Below are positions 32,817-43,037 of a stretch of 64,000 nucleotides of DNA, one piece after another (positions within the stretch are counted from its first letter, which is position 1; each line of letters begins with the position of its first letter). The notes below the pieces were generated by a model. That model worked only from the letters and a program-made list of their open reading frames with translations. It made no database searches and was not told the origin of the DNA. The stretch covers positions 93,749,575-93,813,574 of the forward strand of contig CM056583.1 in assembly GCA_029721435.1 (NCBI GenBank), given 5' to 3'. Source of the DNA: Gymnothorax reevesii. Taxonomy: Eukaryota; Chordata; Actinopteri; Anguilliformes; Muraenidae. Both the position numbers and the translations under genes were made by a program.

Positions 32817-33268
32817 ACGTTTTGGATTTTTCAGCTCAAGGCTATGGAATTTCCAGGTTTTAATGAAGAAATAGACTATTCTCCATTTTTATGATATATG
32901 TTTGTGCTTCTTGGTTGGATATGTCTTATGTGAATTTTTTTCTGATTTGCTAAAATTTTTTTCTGATTTGTTATTTTTTCTGATTTGTTATTTCTCCTTG
33001 CCCTTAATATGTGCGATATTGTGTCCTTTATTGTTGTTTATCAGGTTTTATATATCCTGTTCTACCTGTTTTTTCATGATGTCATTTCCTTTCCTAATCT
33101 ATTTGAATGGTGCTTTTGATTCACAAATGGTTTAGTCACCCTGATGAAGGCCTTGTATGGCCGTAACGCGTAGGTGCGCTTTTTAATTTTGCCGATGCAT
33201 TAGCCATTTAATAAAGGCTTTTTACTTTTTTCACTACCAGAGTGCCTTAGACTCTTTTTTCGTATTTT

Positions 33269-33283
33269 TCTGAATTAGCAGTG
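33269..33283. repeat. target-site duplication of the Penelope insertion, right copy
   Basis: Exact repeat of 28011-28025. Confidence 0.9.
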
Positions 33284-33563
33284 TCTGTGAAGTCCAAGAG
33301 GTTTAAACCGCCCTGGGCTTTGCAACCTGAGAGCACCTCCTTCTTAAGTTTATAAGGTTTATTCTTGTAGATAAAATCTAGGAAAATTTTATTGATTTCT
33401 TTTAATGATTTATCACTAATAAAAAGAGCGAGGGAGGGATAAAAAAGTGAGAGAGACTGTCGGCCTTTGATAGGAGAACTCTACCAAAGATAGATAAGTC
33501 TCTTTGCAACCAAGAGTTAAAAATATTTTTTGCTTCAGCCATTTTTGTTGTATAATTTAATTT
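33284..33563 (-). pseudogene. L1-like ORF2, piece between the Penelope and hAT insertions
   Basis: The minus strand reads NIFNSWLQRDLSIFGRVLLS, then FIYKNKPYKLKKEVL and AQGGLNLLDF, the conserved region after the RT palm in L1-type ORF2. It joins the fragment at 34343 on one side and 28010 on the other. Confidence 0.75.
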
Positions 33564-33571
33564 TTGTCTAT

Positions 33572-34334
33572 CAGAGCCCTGCACGGGTAGAGAATTTGCT
33601 ACCTGACCCGACCCGTGTGTGCTACTTCTACCCGACCCGCACCTGTACCCGTGAGTATTTATGCAGGGTCAACCCGACCCATACCCAACCGGTAATGGTC
33701 ATACCCTACTCGTACCTGTACCTGTTTATATTTTACCTTACCCGTGTTCTACCCATATCATTAAGATATCTACCCGTTTATGAACAATATTTATAGTTTA
33801 TGAATTTCAAATATTAGGTGTATGTTAACTGTTATATGTGACTATAATAACAAATACCGCTGTTCAGTTTTAATATTTATTTCAAAAACCAATAATTATA
33901 TACACTGCTTGTGACCGTCTCACAACATTTACATTATCTTACACATTTTTACACATCACACATGGGTCACTAACACTAAAACACCTCACAACTGTCAGTT
34001 ACCCTTATACACAGTACAGCTGTCACTACACTACACTACAAAACACAACCGTCTCTGCCACCGCAGTCTTACTCCTGACACATCCTTGCAGCCTTCCTGG
34101 TAGAGTTCAAAAACAACAAGGTACCAACACTCTCGGAAAAGAGTCCTGTTCTCCTCTCTGTGACTACAGAGCCTTAGTCTACCCGTACCCAACCCGTACC
34201 TGTGGAACCTCTACCCACACCATACCTGTACCCGTGAAAGGTTTTGGAAAGTCAACCCGACCCTTACCTGAACTGCAAACGGGTACAGTTTACCTGTACC
34301 TGTGTACCCGTACCCGAGACCGCGCAGTCCTCTG
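33572..34334. mobile_element. non-autonomous hAT element with subterminal repeats
   Basis: It starts CAGAGCCCTGCACGGG and ends, in reverse complement, CAGAGGACTGCGCGG. It is flanked by an 8-bp duplication with one mismatch (TTGTCTAT at 33564-33571, TTGTCCAT at 34335-34342), as expected for hAT. About 200 bp at the left end and 150 bp at the right end are packed with short motifs of ACCCGACCC and TACCCGTACC type, which are likely transposase-binding subterminal repeats. No transposase frame is present. It interrupts the L1-like RT. Confidence 0.85.
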
Positions 34335-34342
34335 TTGTCCAT

Positions 34343-35110
34343 CTGTTAAATTCTTAGTTATATAGATTCCGAGGTATTTGACAGTATGCTTTACAAGAAT
34401 GTTACTAATAAAGCAATCATCACACTTGTGTAAGGGAAGAATCTCACATTTAGAAATGTTGAGTGTAAGGCCTGAGGCACTGGAAAATTGTTCAGTCAAA
34501 TTTAAGGTAGTAGGTAGCTGATCTTTATCTTGAAGAAACAGAATGGTGTCATCTGCTAAATGTGCTATCTTTAAGTCCCTATCAAAGATATGAATACCTT
34601 TAAATTCAAGGTCATTAATTACATTTTTTGCAAGGAGTTCTGTGACAAGCAAAAATAAGAAAGGAGAGACTAGGCATCCCTGCCTTACTCCGCGTTTTAT
34701 GTCAAATCTGTTTGTAGTGTTATAATTTATTATCACTGAACTATTTATATCAGTGTACAGCATTTCAATACTATTAATAAAATAATCCCCAAAACCAAAT
34801 AACTGAAGAGTTTTTAAAAGAAATCTATGTTCAATTGTGTCGAATGCCTTCTAGAAGTCTAGGAACAAGAGAAGAGACTTTGACTGCACCACATCAGCAT
34901 AGTCAAGTAAATCAAGTACCAGTCTTATATTATTTGTTATATGGCGATTTTTCATGAAGCCAGATTGAGTCTCTGAAATAATATCACCAAGGCCAGTTTT
35001 ATGTCTATTAGCAAAAACAGAGGCTAATATCTTATAATCTATCATCAACAATGAGATTGGACGCCAGTTATCCATACACTGTGTCTTTACCTGATTTGGG
35101 GATGAGTGGA
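34343..35110 (-). pseudogene. L1-like reverse transcriptase
   Basis: Two frames carry the RT core: MDNWRPISLLMIDYKILASV and GFMKNRHITNNIRLVLDLLD (34851-35075), then FDIKRGVRQGCLVSPFLFLL and HLADDTILFLQD with the catalytic ADD (to 34343). The RGVRQGCxxSP motif is typical of L1-type LINEs. A frameshift and a stop near 34770-34850 separate them. Confidence 0.85.
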
Positions 35111-35467
35111 ATAACTCCCTGTTTCATAGAGGTAGTCATCTCCTTTTGCTATATACATTCCTCAAACATACGGAGCAAAGGATTTTGAATATATTCCCAG
35201 AAATGTATATAAAATTCGACAGAAAGCCCGGCTACACCGGGAGCCTTTCCTTTTTTCATGGAGTGCAGAGCTTTCTTTACTTCTGCAATCGTAATCTTAG
35301 AGTCACATATTGTTTTGTACGTTTCCATGATCCTCGGAACATGTTTTTTTTTTTTTTCTCAATAAACCTATTACAGTTTTGAACTGGGAAGAATACAAAT
35401 CTTTGTGAAACTTTGCAACAAATTCAGATATTATCACAGGATCAGTAGATTAGTTTCCATTTATGTT
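35111..35467 (-). other. L1-like ORF2 remainder, no open frame
   Basis: Lies between the RT start and the SINE insertion and is presumably the decayed region between endonuclease and RT. Only short frames are present. A T-run is at 35347-35359. Confidence 0.5.
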
Positions 35468-35482
35468 AAGTTATGACAGGGC

Positions 35483-35980
35483 AGGGCTGCCGGATAGCTC
35501 ACTCGGTTAAGGCACTGCGCTGCAGTGCAGAAGTGTCTATCACGTCGCGGGTTCGAGCCCCGGCGTACCCACCGGCAGGGGTCGGCAGCCTTTTCAGAGT
35601 AGCGCACAATTGGCGATCGCGCTACAGGGTTTCAAATTGGGAAGGGACTGCCGGATTTGGGTTAAGAATATCAGCTTTGTTCGTTGCTCCAGCGCCTCCT
35701 GTTGGCCAGACGGGCGCTCGTCAGGAAGACTCTGGGTTTGTTCACGTCCGGGTATCCTCCGCCCTCGTTCGTAACTTACGAAGATTCGACCAATGAGTGT
35801 ATAAGAATCAGTGGCTGACGGACACGTGCTTCGGAGGAGAGTCGTGAGCTGTCTTCACTATCCTGAGTTGGCAGCAAGGGGTCGCATACGAGCAAGCTTT
35901 GTACATAGTTCACTAATTTGGCATTCCAGATTCGGGTGGGATTGGAGATGCCAAATTTATAAAAAAAAAAAAAAAAAAAA
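35483..35980 (+). mobile_element. tRNA-derived SINE with poly-A tail
   Basis: Bounded by a 15-bp target duplication AAGTTATGACAGGGC (35468-35482 and 35981-35995). The head resembles a tRNA: TAGCTCACTCGGTTAAGG fits box A and GGGTTCGAGCCCC fits box B, the internal RNA polymerase III promoter. The body is about 500 bp, long for a SINE, and ends in about 22 A residues. It has no protein; the open frames inside it are chance. The intact duplication and long A-tail suggest a fairly recent insertion. It interrupts the L1-like LINE. Confidence 0.9.
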
Positions 35981-35995
35981 AAGTTATGACAGGGC

Positions 35996-36465
35996 TTTTC
36001 TTTGCCTATTTTTCTTCTCAAGTGCAAAAAAAACTAGAACTCTTCTCACCCTCCTCCAACCATTTGGCTCTAGATCTAATAAAAGCCTCCTTAGCTAAAT
36101 CCAAATACAGTGCGTCAAGTTGCAGGCTATGTTATTAATTTCAACTTTTTCCTCATCAGTGTAATTTTCTTTACAAATTTCATTTATTCTCTTCAGTAGG
36201 TCTCTCTCCAACTGATTTATTGTGGCTTTAATATTTTTAGATCTCTCAATGGCGATGCATCTTGTTTTATATTTTAAAAATTCCCATTTTTGCTTACATC
36301 CCTCCTCTATGTCACAGAATAATTCCGTAATCAAGTCTTTAATACTATTGTTAAAGCGTCCATCTTTCAGTAAATTGTTACTGATTTTCCAGTAACCTTG
36401 TAATAGTGGAATGTCTTGTTCACTGCCTAGTCTAAGAATGATCAGCTTATGATCAGATACAGGTT
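35996..36465 (-). pseudogene. L1-like ORF2, linker after the endonuclease
   Basis: The minus-strand frame 36095-36334 reads KWEFLKYKTRCIAIERSKNI and INQLERDLLKRINEICKENY, a charged helical linker typical of L1-type ORF2. Near 36450 it joins SDHKLIIL, the end of the endonuclease domain. Confidence 0.7.
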
Positions 36466-36471
36466 CAAATG

Positions 36472-37239
36472 TTCAATTTCAATTTATTTCTATAGCGCTT
36501 TTCACAGATAAACGCTTTACAGTCAGAGATGAGTTACTGAAAGGGCAGTGCCCAGCCTATTCCCCACTGCAGCAAATGAGGTAAAAAACAGTGGTGAGAA
36601 AAAACTCCCCAGTGGGAAGAAATCTCAGGAGGAACCGGCTGTAGTGGGGAAGCCCATCCTCCACGGGCTAGCGAATTAATAACAAGATAAAGCAAAATAG
36701 GATAATGACAATACAGTTCCATTAAAGTCCATATAAACAGTGGCATCAGTTGCTGGAGGAAGTGGCATGCAGAGGATGGTGCAGAACTGGATCAGGACCG
36801 CATCAGGACAGCAGCAGCCAGCGCTCATGGTGAGGGACAGGGCTCGGATGATCCAGGACTCAGGGTTGTGGAGGGAAAGATGCTCAGAGAGAGACAGAAA
36901 AATGTGGGGTGAAGCACTGGATAAAACTACTGCGTATTAATAAAAATACAGTCCTGTGTCATGTGCCAAGTGAGAATTTAGGAGCTGACTGGTCAGGAAA
37001 CAGTCAACACCCCTCCATCCACTTCCTGCAGCACAGAGGCCCGACACTTATGTCAGGCTGGAAGATCACTTTAGATTTTCTGAACACTAGTACCATATGG
37101 ACCTCCCCAGTGACTAAGGCTGTAGCAAGCCACACTGGCACCGTTAATGCATGCTCAGTGCCACCGGTTCCACATGGATTTGCTTAACACTACACCAGTA
37201 CCATATGGACCTCCCCAGTGACTAAGGCTGTAGCAAGCC
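36472..37239. mobile_element. 0.77-kb repeat insertion in the L1-like LINE
   Basis: A direct repeat CAAATG flanks it (36466-36471 and 37240-37245), and the L1-like endonuclease frame rejoins when it is removed. It starts TTCAATTTCAATTTATTTCT followed by ATAGCGC, a block common in dispersed fish repeats, and includes AAAACTCCCCAGTGGGAAGA. A 40-bp block (ACCATATGGACCTCCCCAGT...) is repeated about 108 bp apart near its right end (37089-37132 and 37197-37240). The class is unresolved. Confidence 0.6.
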
Positions 37240-37245
37240 CAAATG

Positions 37246-37905
37246 AATGCAACACCTTAACAAAAAGAATGGCGGTTTGAGAAATCAAAAAAAGAAAAAT
37301 TCTCGATTTCAAAGTTGAGCTTTTGTTTGACCAAGTAAAATCTATTAAATCAGGGTTAAAAAACGCCAAGTGTCAACCAAAGATAAGTCAGAGCACAAGG
37401 ATAATATTAAATAATTTGCAAGAGAGCCTTGACTCAACCTGGGCGGGGAATTTGTCAACATTAGTATCAACACATCCATTAAGGTCACCCCCAACAATAA
37501 CATAAGAGTCAATATATTTGTTGAGTGATTTCACATTAGTCGATATTTGAACAAATAAAGTTTTGTTGGGCAAATGTGAATTATACCCATAGACATTGCC
37601 TACAATGAAAATAGCATCATCTTGCGTTATAACTATTAACAATCATCTTCCTTCAGATGAGCTTATGGCCTCTAACACTTCTTTGAATTTATGTAAAAAA
37701 ATAGCAACCCCTGCTGAGTTATCATTTCCATGACTATAATGTATAGCATTTCCCCACTGCGATCTACAAAATTTGGCATCCTTTTCTGTTGATTGAGTCT
37801 CTTGGAGCATTATGAGGTCTGCCTCGCTTCTTTTACAAAATAAAAATAGAGCTTTCCTCTTTACGAATTCCTCTCACAAAGGCCTAAACATAAAATCCAC
37901 GTAAC
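37246..37905 (-). pseudogene. L1-like endonuclease
   Basis: Minus-strand pieces carry an APE-type endonuclease: SEADLIMLQETQSTEKDAKF near 37800, NSAGVAIFL near 37700, then IVGNVYGYNSHLPNKTLF and YVIVGGDLNGCVD (37388-37642). These correspond to the catalytic QET and GGDxN motifs. Stops and a frameshift near 37640 break it. It would nick target DNA at T-rich sites. Confidence 0.8.
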
Positions 37906-38119
37906 AGAGAAAAACAACACTTACCCTAATGTTTGACCACTAACTTAATAACCAACAAACTCCCCTACAAAGGAGAAGTGAATAACAGCTATCATTTTTT
38001 CATAACACTGTATGGGAAGCACAGTTTCACTTCTCTGAACTTGAAGGGGGGAAAAAATATCAATATATTTCAGTGTGCCATAGCTACTTAAAATCACCAA
38101 GGTAAGACCAGAGATATTC
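37906..38119 (-). other. L1-like inter-ORF region
   Basis: No open frame. It lies between the endonuclease start and the Rex1-like LINE insertion and is probably L1 inter-ORF sequence. Confidence 0.4.
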
Positions 38120-39360
38120 TTATTCTTATTCTTATTTTATTTATTTGAAAGGGAACAATGCAATTTCATAAAACACATGATTACACATGGTTAAAAAAGC
38201 CAGAATTAGCCAGAAGGCTAGTTTTCATCTGTAGTCCCCTGGCCATGATGTAAAAAAGCAGTAAAACACATCTACAATAGAAAACATGTTTAAATCACAA
38301 ATGTAAACAAATAAGACACAAACAACTGTTAAGAGAGCGCATAGTACACAATACCTAAACAATGTAATACAAGGTACATTTCCAAGCACTTGCTATGCAA
38401 TGAAGAAAAAAAGAAGACATCACAACATATCATATGATCACAACATCACAACAGGCTTGTCTTTCAGTGCTGGCAGCTGTAGGTGTTGATAAGCCACATT
38501 TTCAATTTTTTTGTGAAAGCCTTGTATGTTGTGACCAGTTTAACTTCCTCAGGTACTGAGTTCCACTCACTAGCGCTCCTCACTGACCAGGCCGACTGAC
38601 CGAAAGTACTCCTGCGCAGAGGAATGAGACAGTCACCTCTGACAGAGCCTCGAGCGACACGCTCAGAGCTGTTTCTTTGGCTGATGACATCTGCCAGTGG
38701 ACCTGGAGCCAAATCATGGAGTACTTTATAAACCAATTTTATATCTGCAAAAGTGTGAAGACTGTCCCAGTTTAAAAGATTGTATTGTTTTTAAATTCTA
38801 CAGTGATGATAGTGCCTAGGTTTTTTATCCATAACCTTAACTGCTTGTTTGTACAAAACCTCCAATGGTTTTTTTGCACTCTGACCAGCCTGGGACCAAC
38901 TGGTTGAGCAATAGTTGAAGTGAGTGAGAATCATTGAATGCAAGTACAATATTGCAGCTTCAGTTGACATTTCATTTCGGATTGCACGGAATTTTGCGAG
39001 ATTTAACTTGATTGTTTTACACAATTTGTCAATATGGGCTTTAAAGGAAAGCTGTGAATCTATTATTAACCCAAGATATTCATATTTGCTGACAATTTGT
39101 ATTTTTTCTCCATTAACATGTATTTTGGGGTCAGGTGATACTCTATTTATTTTAGTGAAATACATGCCCACAGTTTTAGAAACATTTAGCTGTAGACAGC
39201 ACTCCTGCAACCAAGCTGTAACACAAGACATTGTTTTATGAAGTTTAGCAGCAACAGCGTCCTTAGAGCAACCATGAACATAGAAAACCGTGTCGTCTGC
39301 ATACATTAAGCATTCAGCTTCAGGATAGACAGCGGGCAAATCATTGATATAAAGACTGAA
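38120..39360 (-). mobile_element. Rex1-like/CR1-group LINE, 5'-truncated
   Basis: Two minus-strand frames encode the second half of a reverse transcriptase. 38791-39339 holds CLMYADDTVFYVHG (catalytic ADD), LNVSKTVGMYF, YEYLGLIIDSQLSFKAHI and HFNYCSTSW. 38464-38736 holds the C-terminus with FGQSAWSVRSASEWNSVPEE. The 3' end has a short ATTCTT/AAGAAT repeat tail at 38123-38143. A frame break separates the two near 38780. I infer it inserted between ORF1 and ORF2 of the L1-like LINE. Confidence 0.8.
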
Positions 39361-39533
39361 TATCTAACACAATATCTAATATGTTGTGTCTCATAAATTT
39401 CCCTTAGCCTGTAGGCCTACAGTTGAAAAGTAGAGCTGCGCAAATGCAATTGCGATCAATGTGTCCTTGCATGATATTTGACAAGCTAAAGAGACAGGCT
39501 GTAGACTAGGCTACGGTAGTAGCATTTTTTACC

Positions 39534-40461
39534 TCATCTACAGTCAGAAAAGTTGTACTTTTTCCCATCAATGAGGGCATAAGAGTTCTTGAACGATGCT
39601 TTTTTGCCCTCTTCCCACGCCTTCTTGATTAAAGGCCAGAGCTTTTCCCGTGCGGCTCTGTCCTCAGGTGACAGGCTCCGTGAGTCAGTCGATTCTCCTG
39701 GAGAAATTTGGAATTTCTGGCGGCAAACCAGATTGCATATTGAACTCATCGCGCAGTGAAAAGGATGATAACACTCTTGTTCTTTCCGATTTGCTTAGGT
39801 CCAAGACGATGAACAATATCCTCTCCAGCCAGTAAATTGTCGGAAACATTGGGTGCCACTTGTTTTAGGACATCAATGATTCGCGATCTCACGTTTCCCC
39901 CATTGGATTCCTCCAAGCCATGAATTTTCAAAAGCCATTTCCATCTGTTTCGGCATGATACATCCAGGGAGGCTTTCAAAGTGTTTTTTCCAATTTCAGT
40001 GCTTGAACCTCGCTTTGCATTTTTTGGATTTCCTTTTTGTAAACCCCCACATCAACCACAAGTTGTTTTACTTTGACTGACAGATTTTCGACATCTTTAT
40101 TGGTAGCCTGAGTCTTCTTTTCAATTGTGGAGATTTTCTGAAATGTTGCGTCATGCTCAGCAGAAAGATGGCGAATTGCCGTCATAATGTCCTGTATACT
40201 ATCAGCCCCAACAACATGAGACTGCTCACGCTTGGTTTTCTTGGACAATGGTTTTATCGGGGTATCTGGCTCTGCCCCTGAAGCTGCAGTATTGTCAACA
40301 GAAGAACTTGAATCAAACCAGAGTTTGGCGTCGTCTTCACCCGAGTCTATGGGAGAATGGACTGCGCTGGAAGTAGCGCTCATGCTAGCTGTTAGCACCG
40401 TCTCCTGGAATCCTTGCATTCTCTGGATACTTTCCCCTTTTCGTTTTGGTTTTTTGCCCAT
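39534..40461 (-). pseudogene. L1-like ORF1 (RNA-binding coiled-coil protein), frameshifted
   Basis: Three consecutive minus-strand frames (39976-40461, 39746-39979, 39534-39749) make one ORF1. The N-terminus MGKKPKRKGESIQRMQGFQE is basic. A coiled coil follows (EHDATFQKISTIEKKTQATN, VKQLVVDVGVYKKEIQKMQS). Then comes the conserved KIHGLEE block with IVHRLGP of the RRM-like domain, and the C-terminus (REKLWPLIKKAWEEGKKASF). The joins overlap by 4 nt, showing small frameshifts. Such proteins trimerise and chaperone LINE RNA. Confidence 0.8.
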
Positions 40462-40634
40462 ACACTCAACGTTAACGTGTCCTTACTTAGACTAGCACAC
40501 CATACGTGTTTTGATAGAATTATTGTTAAGATATTAGTTGTTATATCACTTCACTAAAAGTTTTCCGATGAGCTCAAATTTACATGTCTAACTGCGGCGA
40601 CGCCATCCTGGTCTCCCCACGCACTGGAGAAATT

Positions 40635-40958
40635 CTCTCGCGGAATTTATCAGTTTCACGTGCATTACGGCGGATTTCGCCATTATTGTCACGGAAAGCG
40701 ATTATGACTCAGGAAATTCTCAGGCTTGCCTTTACTGAGAGATTAAAAGCAATGGAATTGCAATAAAGACGTTTCAGACAGTGCGGAGCTAAGAATGGGT
40801 TTTTTGGGCGGCACAGACACGTCCCTTTATTACAATTAGGATCGTCCTGGCTAGTTCTCAGTTATTTTTTTTTATTTACGCGTGATCCAATTATTGTAAT
40901 TGGCTACTGAAGACACGGTTTCTCTCCATACGCCATCTAACAGCGATGAAATCATGGG
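40635..40958. other. non-coding stretch beyond the L1 target duplication
   Basis: This is the original neighbour of 27001 before L1 insertion. No gene is recognised. Confidence 0.45.
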
Positions 40959-41466
40959 CTAAATTCAGTAGAATTGAAAATTGAGGTGGACAAAACATCC
41001 GTTTTATACAATTATTAGTCCTGACCTGTTCTCAGTCATTTTCATGATTAACAAAAGGTTCACTCCGAGAGCACTCCACACTTAACAAGTGCTGCTTGTT
41101 CTCCCCGATTAATCAACAATCATTCATCTGGACGCGTATTTGCTGAATTTAAATCAACGTCAAATAGGCCTAGTTTGAGCCGCATGCTTTTTATAGCCTA
41201 TTTCACTTCCAAGTGCCACTTTTTTCGCTCAATAATGAGAGTAATTTTGAATAACGTTGATTTCAATTAAGCAAACGCGTCCAGATGAATGATTGTTGTC
41301 TTGCCTAATCGGGGAGAACAAGCAGCACTTGTTGTGTGGAGTGCTCTCGGAGTGAACATTTTTTAATCATGAAAATGACAAAAAAACAGGTTAGGACTAA
41401 TAATTGTTTGAAACTGATGTTTTTTTCCACCCTAATTCTCAGTTCTATGGAATTTAAAACATTCCG
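40959..41466. repeat. foldback repeat with about 205-bp arms
   Basis: The left arm (40959-41162) and right arm (41253-41466) are imperfect inverted copies. Shared blocks include CAATTATTAGTCCTGACCTG, CTCCGAGAGCACTCCACAC and CATTCATCTGGACGCGT, each with its reverse complement on the other side. The loop is about 90 bp. The layout fits a foldback MITE. No coding frame is present. Confidence 0.8.
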
Positions 41467-42031
41467 AACGTCTTCTGAATATCAAGACAGGGTTTTGGAA
41501 TGGTAAATTTGAAAGCCTTCCTGTACTTCAGGACAAATTTATATGACACCGTAAAACCGTAGATCAATATGCATGAAATAGAAGGCTATTAACGATTGGT
41601 TCATCCGTGGGGTCTTTTTGTAAGATCAAGCAAATTTCAACTGAACTAGTGATACCCCATTAATTTAACGTTAGTCTTACCACTTTCGTGTCCCCCTCCA
41701 AATTAAAATTGCTTGCCACGAGGATCATCATGACCAAACAACTGGTCAATTTTTTTGCATTTGAAAGGCTGTGCCTCTTTATTTTCTAAGCTTTTCTGCC
41801 TCTCCCTTGCTTTCTGACATTCTCGTCTGATCTCGTAGTCATTGAAACACGTTTGTAGACCGTTTACGTAACAAGGCCATCGGTCAAACAAATTTCCTAG
41901 CAGGCCTGCCTTCTTAAACTTTTAGGACAAAAACAACAACATTAAATAAATTGTTCATAGCTTAAGCCCATGCATCATTTTTTATTTGCGATAATTCTGT
42001 TTTTCGGTCATACCTATATCATAAAGCAAAT
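41467..42031. other. non-coding stretch
   Basis: No recognised gene. A 62-codon minus-strand frame (41703-41891) has a run of charged residues but no family match and no clear splice sites. Confidence 0.4.
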
Positions 42032-42188
42032 ACCGATGACCAAAACACAAAACCTCCTATCTGCAGAATTTTTCTGATTGGCGGATTTCACTTTGGATGA
42101 GCAGCCTTCCTGGTTCTCATCATCCAAAGTTAAATCCGCCTATCAGAAAAATTCTGCAGATAGGAAGTTTTGCACTTCGGTCATCGAT
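42032..42188. repeat. hairpin with about 70-bp arms
   Basis: The arms 42032-42102 and 42119-42188 pair closely. CCTATCTGCAGAATTTTTCT on the left is matched by its complement on the right, as is GGCGGATTT...ACTTTGGATGA. The loop is about 16 nt. This is a small foldback element or hairpin-RNA source. Confidence 0.85.
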
Positions 42189-43037
42189 ATATAAATAGAT
42201 ACAAAAAAATGATCATGACGCAAGACAACCGGAATAGTGAAGCAGAATCATAACTAGAGGGCCAAGGGCCCTGAAGGTTTCCGGCAGTTACAGCCCCAAC
42301 AGGAGAAAAGTAATTAGCATCAGTCCGCGGATTCAACAGGAGGCCAACATGAATTCTTGTGAAAGCAACACGTTGTCAGCATGATACTGGCGTTAAAAAG
42401 CTCCAGCTGGGTCATTGGCGAAAAAATTAAACCCGTTTAATTTTTTTGCAAGTTTCAGCAATGATGGCGAATGGTCCCGTACCACTGCCAATCAATTCAC
42501 GGTTTTTCGAATCAATTCTTCTCTGCGAAAGAAGAGAACTGTTTCATCTGCACACTTCCGCGGGCCAACGCAGCTCAATGAGAAAGGCGTTTTAGTTACC
42601 ATTATCGGGCAACTCCACTGAGCGGTAACATTTTTTCATGAGTGACAGACAGCAACATTTTTATGTCACTTTTCTACCATTCAGTAAAAATATAATCTTT
42701 AAGAAATCTACATCATGAAATCCGATTAGATTTTTTTCTAACTTGAACTTTCACCATCGTCTGCTGTCAATTTGTGAATGCGCCATCTTCTCAATTCACT
42801 GCTGGTTCTTGCTCTGCTTTCAGACAATGATTTTTTTTACACAACACTGCCACCGAGTGGGTGTAATTAGTATTATTCTTTCTATTCCATGATGCTAATA
42901 GGAACAAACATCCAAAAATGGATTTTGACCAATTTTTATTGCCCCAATTGATCGCAAAAAAAAGGTTGATCACGCGGTTACAATGCTATTGTCTAAAGAC
43001 ATTATTAAATGAGGAAATAAATAGATTGATTTTGCCA
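42189..43037. other. non-coding stretch
   Basis: AT-rich sequence, no supported gene or recognised element. One phrase (GAGGGCCAAGGGCCC, about 42256-42270) recalls the end of the dispersed repeat seen at 7569-7947. Confidence 0.4.

Larger units (their letters stand above)
28026..33268 (-). mobile_element. Penelope-like element: full copy plus head-to-head partial copy
   Basis: A minus-strand copy carries the reverse transcriptase (32126 downward) and a GIY-YIG endonuclease region (29105-28505). A plus-strand partial copy (32127-33268) carries a second GIY-YIG region. The two meet head to head near 32127, and both outer ends finish in the same 3' sequence (AATAAAGGCTTTTTACTTTT), giving about 1.1-kb inverted ends. 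A 15-bp target duplication brackets the whole, so it arrived as one unit. Penelope elements are known for partial extra copies in various orientations. The minus copy is interrupted by a Tc1 element (29394-30897). Confidence 0.9.
27017..40619 (-). mobile_element. full-length L1-like LINE, split by at least five younger insertions
   Basis: The span is bracketed by a 15-bp direct repeat CGCACTGGAGAAATT (27002-27016 and 40620-40634), read as the target-site duplication. On the minus strand it runs from a 5' end GGGGAGACCAGGATGGCG (YY1-like GATGGC core), through ORF1 (40461 to 39534), endonuclease (near 37905 to 37388), reverse transcriptase (35110 to 34335) and the ORF2 C-terminus (33563 to 33284, then 28010 to about 27400), to an A-rich tail. 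Removing the insertions (38120-39360, 36472-37239, 35483-35980, 33572-34334, 28026-33268) and their duplications leaves about 5 kb, normal for a fish L1. Confidence 0.85.

Noticed and set aside
35500..35575. Possible functional tRNA gene
   Set aside because: Box A and B are present, but the cloverleaf is imperfect and the sequence continues into a SINE body with an A-tail and target duplications.
35473..35796. 106-codon plus-strand open frame
   Set aside because: It lies inside the tRNA-derived SINE and starts in its target duplication; the sequence is explained by the SINE.
41703..41891. 62-codon charged frame on the minus strand
   Set aside because: No start context, splice sites or family match strong enough to call an exon.
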